From Symsagittifera roscoffensis (lineage: Eukaryota; Xenacoelomorpha; Acoela; Convolutidae): a stretch of DNA of 60,000 bases. The translations under genes were made by a program, and so were the position numbers. The notes under the pieces were generated by a model. That model searched no databases, had not been told where the DNA came from, and was given only the letters and a program-made list of their open reading frames with translations. Below are positions 35,925 through 44,690 of this stretch, one piece after another; position 1 is the first letter of the stretch; the number at the start of each line of letters is the position of its first letter. The stretch is from contig NC_087064.1 in the NCBI RefSeq assembly GCF_963678635.1, forward strand, positions 14,173,599-14,233,598, in the 5' to 3' direction.

Positions 35925-38606
35925 TTAAAATAATTTCTTGGTTCCTTTTGGTGGAACCACTTCCCGGAACACCCAAACGTAGTCGCCAACTGAGTAGGCT
36001 TTCGCATCAGCTGTCCTTTTATCAAACCTCCTTTTTAGTCTAATTTGCGCCTGTTGCGTATTCCTTCTGCATAAGTCATTGAGGTCCTGCTGTCTTCTAA
36101 TAACATCCCGCACGTACGTCTGCGGTGCTGTCCTCTTCCCCTCATATTCAGGGTAGAAAAAAGTCAACGGGAGCGCTTTTTCATGACCCGTTAACATCAT
36201 GTGCGGACTTATTCCCGTGGTGGAATGCTCCGTGCTGTTGTAAGCACCCATCACTTGCGGCAAGTGCTTGTCCCAGTCATCCATGTAACGCGAGCAGTAG
36301 ACTCTCAGCATGGATACCAGTGTGCGGTTTTGCCTCTCGACTAGGCCATTCGTTTGCGGGTGATAAGTGGTCGAGTGGGCCTGCGCTACCTGCGACCTTT
36401 TCATCAACTCCTTCGTGAGATCACCCACGAATGCTTTGCCATTGTCCGATTGGAACGTGATGGGGCAGCCATGCCTCGCTATCCACACACTTATCAAATG
36501 ATCACATGTTTCTTCCGCCGATGCTGTCATGCAGGGTGCTGCTTCCGCATACTTCGTAAAATGGTCGATCATTACCAGCACCTGATTATAGCCCGTTGCT
36601 GTCATGCAGATTTTCTGATGATCAATTTGCACCACTTCGTTGAAACCTGACGACTCTATTGACTGTAGGGGGAACCTTAGTTTCCGGGGATCCTTCGCCT
36701 GCTGACATGACAGGCATGCGGCGATCCACTTCTCACAAGCCTTTTTCAATCCCAGCCATTCGAATCGTTTCTGTATCCTGTTATACACTTTGTCCACGCC
36801 TTGATGGCCCATCTGATCATGTGAGCGAAAGAGCAATTCGGTCTGGTACAACTGTGGTAACACTATTGAATTGTATTTATAGAGGACCTTGTCCTCCTCT
36901 TTTCGCTTGCAGGCAACGATTCCGTCCTTATTCAGGTACAACAAGTCGTTTCGCTTCAGGTAGAATTGCTTCAAGGTCTTGTAGCTGTCTTCTTCCAAGT
37001 CTCCCTTGTCAGGTGCTCCATTCTCGATCCATCTCTTCAGACTGCTCGTCATTCTATCATTTCGTTGAGCCCTTAGGAGATCCGACAGCCTGTAACTGGC
37101 TTTCAAATACGTCTTTACCACGTTCATTTGCCCACTCATTATCTCCGGAGCATGAGCATCGTCCATCAACTTGACACACCATATCTTTTTCAAAGGCGTC
37201 GCTTCCTGCACAGATGGTTCCAGATTGGTACGGACGACCGTACCATGTGGCAGCAATTTGGTTGGGCGTTTCGAAACTGCTATCAGCTCGAGCTCGTCTG
37301 CGGCATTATCTATCACAGTGCCCTCTTCATCTGAGGTGTATCTGTCCCTGTCTGGATCCTGATGCGTTTCTCGGTCCAGCCCACGCTGCTTCCAGTCTAC
37401 CAATAAGGAGTGGATTGCGATCTCTGACATATCGGAATTGGAAGTTGTTTCAGATGTGTTGTCCCAGGACTGGGGCCTCGAGTCAACACTTGATTCGACT
37501 GATTCCCCAACATCATATTCCAAGTTGTCTGAGATGTTTCTCGACTCCCCGGACAAAACTCTGTCCATCGGTCGCTTCGAACCCGACTCCCCGGACAAAA
37601 TTCTGCCCCTAGGTGGTCTCGTCAACCTCTCCCCGGACGAGTCGTCCTGCACGGGCTCAAAGGTGTCTGACTCCTCAGACGAGTCGTCCTTGACTGGCTC
37701 GAAGATATCAGACTCCCCGGACATTGTCTCGTCCACGGACGAACAATCTGGGCTCGGCTCGTATTCTTCTTTTGCATCCGTGAAATGCACTCTCCTCGTG
37801 AAGCTAGATTTCGACCTGATCCTGACTTCCTCAGTAGTTTGGTTCTGATTCAGTGTTCCATATTCAGTGAACGAAGTTCTCAACAAGACCTCCTTCGGCA
37901 TCGAGCTCACCAGCTGATTGACAATCGACCTGCAATTCCGTTCAACGCCTCGGCTGCGAATGGACACTGGCCTCTTCTCTGTTCTCTCGGTGACAGTCAA
38001 CCGCTGCATGGTCTCCATCCATTCACGATCATGCCTATCCACTTCCCTGTCCAACAAGTCACGGAGTTTTCCCATGACGTCCGGCGCCACGTTCACCGTC
38101 CTGTTCAATAGAGCCATGCTGTTTATACCTAATCTGGTAAGTTCTTGCTGCACTAAGTTGGATCGAACTAGCAGATCCAACGGAACGGGCTCGCCTCTGG
38201 CTAGAAGCTTAATCTCCGCGGCCGTCTCCACTGGAAGGTCAGGGTGTCCGGGTATTGGATGCCCTGACTTGTCTAACCACCTAGTAAGTGGCAGTTTGTC
38301 GTAGGTTTCTTTATCCAGAAAGGAAAACCCGTCTTTGATCTCTGATTGGTTAGCCTGTTTATCCTCGAGGCGCTCATAAAATTCTGTCTTTTTACTGAGG
38401 CTATCTGCGTTCTGATGCTTGTCACGGGTACGGTGCTCTATGATCATGTGGTATCCATCCAGGCGCACGATCCAACGACCAATATAACTTTGGTCCATCG
38501 AATAGGTTTTCAGCCAGGCAAGGGCACGATTATCCACACGTAACTTGAAGGGAGCACTCCCCAAGTAGGCCCTGTATTTTTCCACGAAAGTGATCACCGC
38601 AAACAT
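35925..38606 (-). CDS. Element C Pol: end of RNase H, acidic linker and integrase
   Basis: 893 codons between two nonsense codons in one frame. It begins in the RNase H C-terminal half (FVEKYRAYLG, RVDNRAL, HQNADSLSKK). A linker of about 350 residues is rich in SGE and contains repeated LSGES motifs. Then comes integrase: HHCC zinc module (SHDQMGHQG, then CX2C), and the catalytic triad D662 (QIDHQ), D721 (QSDNG) and E757 (NGLVERQN), with the canonical D-x35-E spacing. It ends at TAA 35925-35927 in KKLF*KW, where A and D read KKLLKKW. All integrase catalytic residues are present in this copy. Confidence 0.88.
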   Translation of the reverse strand: MFAVITFVEKYRAYLGSAPFKLRVDNRALAWLKTYSMDQSYIGRWIVRLDGYHMIIEHRTRDKHQNADSLSKKTEFYERLEDKQANQSEIKDGFSFLDKETYDKLPLTRWLDKSGHPIPGHPDLPVETAAEIKLLARGEPVPLDLLVRSNLVQQELTRLGINSMALLNRTVNVAPDVMGKLRDLLDREVDRHDREWMETMQRLTVTERTEKRPVSIRSRGVERNCRSIVNQLVSSMPKEVLLRTSFTEYGTLNQNQTTEEVRIRSKSSFTRRVHFTDAKEEYEPSPDCSSVDETMSGESDIFEPVKDDSSEESDTFEPVQDDSSGERLTRPPRGRILSGESGSKRPMDRVLSGESRNISDNLEYDVGESVESSVDSRPQSWDNTSETTSNSDMSEIAIHSLLVDWKQRGLDRETHQDPDRDRYTSDEEGTVIDNAADELELIAVSKRPTKLLPHGTVVRTNLEPSVQEATPLKKIWCVKLMDDAHAPEIMSGQMNVVKTYLKASYRLSDLLRAQRNDRMTSSLKRWIENGAPDKGDLEEDSYKTLKQFYLKRNDLLYLNKDGIVACKRKEEDKVLYKYNSIVLPQLYQTELLFRSHDQMGHQGVDKVYNRIQKRFEWLGLKKACEKWIAACLSCQQAKDPRKLRFPLQSIESSGFNEVVQIDHQKICMTATGYNQVLVMIDHFTKYAEAAPCMTASAEETCDHLISVWIARHGCPITFQSDNGKAFVGDLTKELMKRSQVAQAHSTTYHPQTNGLVERQNRTLVSMLRVYCSRYMDDWDKHLPQVMGAYNSTEHSTTGISPHMMLTGHEKALPLTFFYPEYEGKRTAPQTYVRDVIRRQQDLNDLCRRNTQQAQIRLKRRFDKRTADAKAYSVGDYVWVFREVVPPKGTKKLF

Positions 38607-38846
38607 CTCCGCTTTTGGTGCGCCTTACTTCATTTCACTATCACTCAGGACTTTACTCCCGTAGGCTATCGGACAAAGAACCGTTCTCCCGTTCCACTCC
38701 TGCTCCTGGTGAAGTATGCCCGATATCGCAACCACTGATGCATCCGTGTCCAGCACGAACATCCCCTTCTCTGTCGGCATGCCGAGGACCGGTGCCTCGC
38801 AAAGTTCACGTTTGATGTTTTCAAATGAAACTTGCGCCTCATCAGT
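38607..38846 (-). pseudogene. Element C Pol: RNase H N-terminal segment between two stops
   Basis: Same frame as its neighbours. It contains the start of RNase H (VLDTDASVVAISG and the HQEQEWNG segment). It is bounded by TAG at 38847-38849 (A has Trp: KFTW) and by TAA at about 38625-38627 (A has Tyr: EMKYGAP). Both changes are single-base nonsense substitutions. Confidence 0.75.
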
Positions 38847-41252
38847 CTAGGTGAACTTTTTGCCCTTGTTTCTCATCAACCTCTGCATGGGGTATATTTT
38901 GTCAGCATACCCCTTGATGAACTCTCGATAATAATTAGCGAATCCCAAAAAACTCATCAGCTGTGTATCTGTCTTAGGTGCCTTCCAGGTCAGCACCGCT
39001 TCAACCGCTTCGGGATCTGGTCTCACTCCATGTTTGTCAACCAGGCGGCCCAGATACTTTATGGAATCCCTGAGGATTTCACACTTAGAGGGTTTACATT
39101 TCAGACCCGCCTGTTTCATGCAAGAAAACACCTCCTCCAACCTCTCTATGTGGTCTTCTAAGGTTGGTGTTGCAATCACGACATCATCGACATAACACAT
39201 GATGAGATTCCCGTATTTCTTAGTGACGCTCATGAGTGCCTGGGCCATCAGTCGCTGGAATGTGGCCGTCGCGTTGCACAATCCGAATGGCATCCTCTTC
39301 CACTGGAACAATCCCAGCTCACACGCGAAGCCTGTTTTCTCTCGATCCTGCTTTCTGAGTGGCACTTGCCAGAACGCAGAGCCCAAATCCAACGTCGTGA
39401 AGAACTTCGCGTCTCCCAGCTTGGATAGGCTCTCATCGATGCGGGGAATGGGGTATGCGTCCTTTATAGTCACTGCGTTCAGATAACGGAAATCACAACA
39501 AAATCTGAGTTGTCCCCCTTTCTTTTTCGCCATGACCACGCCACAAGCCCATGGGGACTTCGACGGCTCGATCATGTCGTACTCCATCAACATCTCGATC
39601 TCCTTCCTACACGCTTCTGACTTGTTTGGGGTCATTCTTCTCGCCCCTTCCCTATGAGGTACCGAGCCCTCTTCTATCTCAATCTCGTATTCTACAAAAT
39701 TACAACCTATGTCGGCCTTATGCTTCGAAAAAACGTCTGCGTTCCGATTTATCACCGCTCTGACTCTGAGCGAATCTAGTTCCTTGTCTGATATTTTACC
39801 CTTCAGATGTTCTATCTCAGGTAGGACAGGTTTATTCGCTGCTAACTCTGCTTCCGTCGGCCTCTCAGGAAAGTTGGAACAACTAGACAGCCCATCATCT
39901 GTGTCCGACTTCATTGAAAACAATTTCCTAGAAGATTTCAATTCATTCACACTTTTCATTATACATTCTTGGTTTGCATGTAGTGGACATTTAGTTACAT
40001 CAAACATTTTCAAGTTCTCCACACTCTGAAAGTCTGTGTTCAGAGGCAAAGCGTAGCCAAGTTTCTTTCCCCTCTGTATTGTCACTGTTGTTGCTTCTGT
40101 GTTCAATAACACACTCACACACAGTCCGCTCCGAGTGAGTGAGAAGCTTCTTCCTAAAATAGCCGAGCTTTTACTGTTTGGGTTTGGTACCAGACACACC
40201 TGTCTGTCATTGCTGAGTTCATTCAAGTTCCTCATCCTAAACGTCGCTACTATGGCTTGGTTTGGTTTTAATCTAACTTTTCGATCCAGAAAAATCGGCA
40301 CCTTGGCCTGGTTAATTAAGATCTTATTAAGGGGTCTCTTTTCATACTTTCTCTCAGGATCCTTGATCCTAATCAACCCGTCATTGAGATCGATCGTGAC
40401 GTCAAAGTTGCGAACGAAATCCCTTCCTAAGATGAGCTGATCGGATTCGTCCAAATTCTCCACTACTAGGAAGCTCATCCAAAGATGTCTTCCTCCGAGC
40501 TGCAGTGAAATGATCGGGGTTCGTCCACTCACATAGATCGCTCCCTGATTGGCCGCTGCCAACCTGATGTTTGTCGGTATGAGATCCGACCTCTCGAAAC
40601 CCAAGTCGGTCCAAGTTTTGACTGGCATGACACTAACTACTGCTCCCGTGTCTAGCAGTCCCTTTACTGAAAGTTGTCTGCCTTGCACGTCCAGAACGTG
40701 TGCTGCCAGATCGGCCTCGCAACCTATGTGCACCGCATCTTGTTCGAGCATCGCGTTGTGTCCGATCCGTCTAACCTTCAGCTCCTCTTGACCAATGTAT
40801 ATCCGGCCAATCTGATCGTTCGCATCAGTTATGTGAGCTTTCGTGTAGATATTGATGCCATCCACATTCATTAGGATCGGGTAAGGGCCATGGACATCGA
40901 TATAATGTCCGTCCACTTTCATCAGCCTCGGACCTCCCGTTGTGAGCAGCGCTCGCACTGCCGTGGAGTCCAGTTTGGGATCTCTCTCCTTCAGGTAGTC
41001 GGCATAGATGTCCAGGTGGACTAGTGTAATCTCGGATGGTTCACTCAAGTTCTTGACCACCTGGTGCCCTGCGACTGAGATGATGGACATTATTTTGGTC
41101 CCCTCCTTCGTCATGCCAAAAATCTTACCAGATATAACGTTCAGTTTTAGTCCCTGTTTCCTGGGTTCATCTTTGTCTTCTACTTTTGTCGTTTTACCCA
41201 GAACATTAAAACTTTCCCGAAGATCTGTGCCTTCCAGCTCCGACCTACCCAT
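38847..41252 (-). CDS. Element C Pol: protease and reverse transcriptase
   Basis: 801 codons. Retropepsin: LDTGA with D201, then ILGRDFV. Reverse transcriptase: RFCCDFRYLN, PIPRIDESL, FFTTLDLGSAFWQVPL, GLCNATATFQRL and YVDD at 687-690, then LGFANYYREFI in the connection region. The apparent start is not real: the sequence upstream continues in the Gag frame, and a frameshift lies at about 41228-41250. It ends at TAG 38847-38849, a Trp-to-stop change. Very similar to A, where the whole stretch is one frame with Gag. Confidence 0.9.
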   Translation of the reverse strand: MGRSELEGTDLRESFNVLGKTTKVEDKDEPRKQGLKLNVISGKIFGMTKEGTKIMSIISVAGHQVVKNLSEPSEITLVHLDIYADYLKERDPKLDSTAVRALLTTGGPRLMKVDGHYIDVHGPYPILMNVDGINIYTKAHITDANDQIGRIYIGQEELKVRRIGHNAMLEQDAVHIGCEADLAAHVLDVQGRQLSVKGLLDTGAVVSVMPVKTWTDLGFERSDLIPTNIRLAAANQGAIYVSGRTPIISLQLGGRHLWMSFLVVENLDESDQLILGRDFVRNFDVTIDLNDGLIRIKDPERKYEKRPLNKILINQAKVPIFLDRKVRLKPNQAIVATFRMRNLNELSNDRQVCLVPNPNSKSSAILGRSFSLTRSGLCVSVLLNTEATTVTIQRGKKLGYALPLNTDFQSVENLKMFDVTKCPLHANQECIMKSVNELKSSRKLFSMKSDTDDGLSSCSNFPERPTEAELAANKPVLPEIEHLKGKISDKELDSLRVRAVINRNADVFSKHKADIGCNFVEYEIEIEEGSVPHREGARRMTPNKSEACRKEIEMLMEYDMIEPSKSPWACGVVMAKKKGGQLRFCCDFRYLNAVTIKDAYPIPRIDESLSKLGDAKFFTTLDLGSAFWQVPLRKQDREKTGFACELGLFQWKRMPFGLCNATATFQRLMAQALMSVTKKYGNLIMCYVDDVVIATPTLEDHIERLEEVFSCMKQAGLKCKPSKCEILRDSIKYLGRLVDKHGVRPDPEAVEAVLTWKAPKTDTQLMSFLGFANYYREFIKGYADKIYPMQRLMRNKGKKFT

Positions 41253-41539
41253 TGCTCCACTTCTTTCGTGGCTAGGTCCTGTTTGACATTCTGCAGCGCT
41301 GTCCTTGCCGCCAGACCGTAATTCACCTTGAGTGGGCTAGACGACTCTGCTTCGAGGTTCGAGGCTACCACCTCGTCAGGCCATGTCTTAACCTTTTTGG
41401 ATGTGAAGGTGCTCGGTGTCGTCTCCTTTCTCCGAGATTCAGCCTCGTTCATCAGACGTGCTCGACTGGCCTTGACACCCGAAAGCGCCTCTTCATGGCG
41501 GGGATGTTTTGCGTCCGCTACTGCATCCCAAAATTGAGT
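41243..41539 (-). pseudogene. Element C Gag-Pol junction segment
   Basis: Continues the Gag frame after TGA 41540-41542 up to a frameshift near 41240. It contains the lysine/serine-rich spacer and a short coiled coil (LATKEVEQ) also present in A (LAAKEIEQ). It shows that Gag and Pol were once a single frame in C too. Confidence 0.65.
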
Positions 41540-43957
41540 TCAATCCGACTTGAAGTGTCCCTCCAAATTACAGAAGAAACACCTCGGACCATATTTCATG
41601 ATGAGCCCTCTGACGTACTCTTCATGATCCTCGTCGGTCGCGTCGACGTCCTCGAGAAAGTAGCCTATGGCCTTCATGTTCTGTTTGTATGCAGAACACG
41701 CGGAAACGTGATGGTCCATCGAACCACAATTCGCACACGACCTCCTCTTATCCATGTCATCGCGAGGTTTGTACCAACTCGAATTCGCACCAGTGTTTGT
41801 CCCGCTATAGTTGCCATAATTGCTGTAACGGTTTTGCGCCCTCGGTTTTATGAGTAAATACTCGCGTGACTTCGTACGCAAGTCGTCGGGCGTGGGTACC
41901 TGGTCAAGCGACAGGGTGAAGTGAGTGGCCAACATCGTCTTCAACTCCTCACTCCTTACTCCGTCCATGAACTTCGAAGCAATCGCCAAGTTTCGCTCGG
42001 ATATTTTCTCATCTGGGTTGCTTCTCCTCCTAAGCAATTCAAGGTCGTCCAAAAATTTATCTATGGATTCGTCCTCTCTTTGACGCCTCTTCTCGAACTT
42101 CACCATAGCCTGGTGCCCTTGTACTCCAGAGCCGAAACGATTCAACAGGATGTCGAATATCTTGCGAGCGCTGTCTCTCTCATTGGCTCTTTTCGCCATA
42201 ACACAACTTAATGCAGTACCCTCCAGATTGCTCGTCATTGCGCTGCACTCTTGTTTCTTGGAGAGATTCTCTTCCTCAAAGTGTAACTTCATCACCTCTA
42301 TCCAAGTATCAATGCAGCCGTCTGACTCGTCTTTATATGACTTCGGCTTTTTCAGTGTCCTTCTTGACCTCTCTCCTCTCTCGGTTGACTTCGAGAGCTT
42401 GGTGATGAATGTTTCGAGAGATCTGTTCAGAGGCTCAAACATCGAGGCATACATCGTTGTGTCCTGTGAGACCGTAGTCAGATCTGGTACTGAACTGACT
42501 TGTGGCACAGTTGGCAACCTTGTCTCCGGGGTGGCATCTGCCTCCGGCGGAACTGGATTCGTCCAGCCAGGCCTCGAGGGGGCTGCCCTTGGCCGCTCCT
42601 TGTTTCTGGGTTCGTAGTTCGTTCTTGAGCCTTGCTGGGCTCTGGCATTGCTGCCCGTACCATCTCCATCACTTGCATGGCGTGAGCGCTCCCTTGGGTT
42701 GGAACGCTCCTGCCAATTGCTCCCATTCAGGATCGCGTCAAGCTTCCGCATCATTAAGTCAGACTTTGCATCTAACCTTTTCTCCAGGCTAGTCATCGTG
42801 TGGGCGTAGGTACTATCATGATCGTTCAACAATCGTTCGATCTCCCTGGTCATCCTGGCCTCTCTTTCGTATGACTCCTTGTTTGCCTGTGCCAGGCTCT
42901 CCGCCAGGCATTGATCGGTGTTGCGAATCAACTGAGCCTGATCAACCCTCGCCTGCGACTTCACATGCGTTAGTTCGTCTCTCAGATTCTCTTGACCTTT
43001 GTGAGCTCTCTCATCAACCTGATCTATTCTTTTAATCATGTCCCGCCTCAGTTCATCTAGACCATTCATTACGCCAGCGAACATGTCACTTATGTCGCCA
43101 GTGGCCCCAAATGACGGGGTTAGTCCCAGAGAAGATGAGGTCAACTGCGGCTGCAGCCTGGTGCTTGATGACGCACCGCCTTTTTGCTTGCTCATCGACG
43201 TCATTAATCTGTCGAATGTTGATGACGCTCCCATCGTTATCCCATATGACATGGGCCTGGTCGGCGAGGTTGACGACGCCTTCCTGCTCATATCGTTCCT
43301 TGGGCACGGTGTGAAGTTCACATCCGGATGGGTTATCTCCGGGTAGTCATCAGTGGAAGTCAAACCTACAGTTGGTAGTGACGCCATGCGTTCGTCGTAC
43401 AAAGACTTCCAACTCTTCTTGGCCTTCGAACCCGTTTGTTCTTCACTCGGGCTTATACTCGACATCATCGCGTTGTTGCTCTGCTTGGCCAGAGATGAGT
43501 GGGTACTAGCCGAATATGAGTATTCTCCCCTCCACCTGTGACTTTTGGTCTCCGATTTGGACATCCCCTTGAATAATACTTCCTCTCGCGGCTCGACCTC
43601 GGAACGCTCCGAGGTCTCCTCTGTCCTCTCGACTTCCTCCCGCTCGAGGTCCTCGCTCGGCTCAAAGTCGGGTCGAATGAGCGTCTGTTCTCCCTCGTCA
43701 AAGGGGTCCACAAGCGTTTCGCTCGCGGTTCCGGCTTCGGCGCTCCGCCTTTGATCGCCATCGAGGTTTTTCTCGCTCCTCAATCTCATTTCGCTCACTG
43801 AAAGATCAGGTTGACCTTTAGTCGATTCGTTTTCAGCAAACACGTCGGAGGCGCTGCTAAACGAGGACTTGCCAAGCCTAGTTTTAAATTTTCGCGTGCT
43901 GCCCTGGCTCAGCCTGGGAATCTTAGTAGTCGATCCTAACGAGTCCCGGCGCTGCAT
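41540..43957 (-). CDS. Element C Gag: charged N-terminus, coiled coil, capsid, zinc knuckles
   Basis: The first ATG is at 43955-43957 with A at -3; an open frame exists 12 nt further upstream but begins with GTG. In order: serine- and glutamate-rich N-terminus (about 1-190), coiled coil (about 260-390), capsid-like helical region with SDGCIDTW, LEGTALSCV, FGSGVQGHQA and RRRSNP (about 535-690), and two CCHC knuckles. The first (CANC...HHVSAC) is complete. The second (CFFCNLEGH) loses its last Cys because that codon is TGA (41540-41542), which also cuts Gag off from Pol. Structural protein that would form the particle and bind the RNA. Confidence 0.88.
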   Translation of the reverse strand: MQRRDSLGSTTKIPRLSQGSTRKFKTRLGKSSFSSASDVFAENESTKGQPDLSVSEMRLRSEKNLDGDQRRSAEAGTASETLVDPFDEGEQTLIRPDFEPSEDLEREEVERTEETSERSEVEPREEVLFKGMSKSETKSHRWRGEYSYSASTHSSLAKQSNNAMMSSISPSEEQTGSKAKKSWKSLYDERMASLPTVGLTSTDDYPEITHPDVNFTPCPRNDMSRKASSTSPTRPMSYGITMGASSTFDRLMTSMSKQKGGASSSTRLQPQLTSSSLGLTPSFGATGDISDMFAGVMNGLDELRRDMIKRIDQVDERAHKGQENLRDELTHVKSQARVDQAQLIRNTDQCLAESLAQANKESYEREARMTREIERLLNDHDSTYAHTMTSLEKRLDAKSDLMMRKLDAILNGSNWQERSNPRERSRHASDGDGTGSNARAQQGSRTNYEPRNKERPRAAPSRPGWTNPVPPEADATPETRLPTVPQVSSVPDLTTVSQDTTMYASMFEPLNRSLETFITKLSKSTERGERSRRTLKKPKSYKDESDGCIDTWIEVMKLHFEEENLSKKQECSAMTSNLEGTALSCVMAKRANERDSARKIFDILLNRFGSGVQGHQAMVKFEKRRQREDESIDKFLDDLELLRRRSNPDEKISERNLAIASKFMDGVRSEELKTMLATHFTLSLDQVPTPDDLRTKSREYLLIKPRAQNRYSNYGNYSGTNTGANSSWYKPRDDMDKRRSCANCGSMDHHVSACSAYKQNMKAIGYFLEDVDATDEDHEEYVRGLIMKYGPRCFFCNLEGHFKSD

Positions 43958-44339
43958 ACTTTGTGACACAAAAAAAACAATATTCGTATGTCGAAAAGTC
44001 AGTATTAATCTCTTAGGTTTCTCAATGACAAACTTAGTGACTCAGCTAGAGTTACTAACACACAGGGCCTGCTTAGTATTGATATAATACTAACTCAACC
44101 CTGTCGTATAGTAAAACAGTATCACAAGATTTTCACAAGATATAATCAACACACAAAACACAATAGATAATCAGTTAACAATATCCTACAGGTGACAGCG
44201 ACCTTTTGTCAGTATCAATTTATCGCCACACAATTTATCAAGTCACTGCTTTGTTAAAACTAAACAATCTTTGATAAAAAGCAGTGATGACTCAGAAACA
44301 GATCAATAAAACTTAGTCTTAAAGAAAAAGACTTCCCTC

Positions 44340-44690
44340 AATCGGAACGATCCGAAAGAACAAAGCCCAGGACACAGTCTTCTCAAGTGGGTGTGTATTT
44401 GCCTAATACACCCACCGAGGTCTTCGTTTAGGTGCCCTGCGATTGCCCGAGCTGTCCTATTAAGTAGCTCAAGGCAACCTCTGATCGAAAATTTCTAAAG
44501 TCTATGAAAAAGCTTCCCCACACCCGGAACGCTCCAAGTGCACGAGAGTAGGGATCAACTTTTCTTCTCAAGTGAGTGTGTATTTGCCTAATGCACTCAC
44601 CGAGGTCTTCTTTTATTTGTTCCCGGATTGTGCGAACTTTCCTTTTAATTAGCTCAAGGCAACCACACAACCAAAATCACAATCAAAAAA
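44340..44690 (-). repeat. Two diverged copies of a ~180-bp tandem repeat with hairpins
   Basis: Copy 1 (about 44335-44515) and copy 2 (about 44516-44690) share CGGAAC, the hairpin with GTATTTGCCTAAT, CACCGAGGTCTTC and AGCTCAAGGCAACC in the same order. Each contains a perfect stem: GTGGGTGT/ACACCCAC (44387-44415) and GTGAGTG/CACTCAC (44572-44600). Confidence 0.75.
44387..44415 (-). ncRNA. Leader hairpin 1 (possible packaging or dimerisation structure)
   Basis: Perfect 8-bp stem GTGGGTGT/ACACCCAC with a 13-nt loop. The second copy at 44572-44600 keeps pairing with a G-C to A-T exchange in the stem. The structure is conserved more than the sequence, which fits an RNA function; the role itself is inferred. 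Confidence 0.4.
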
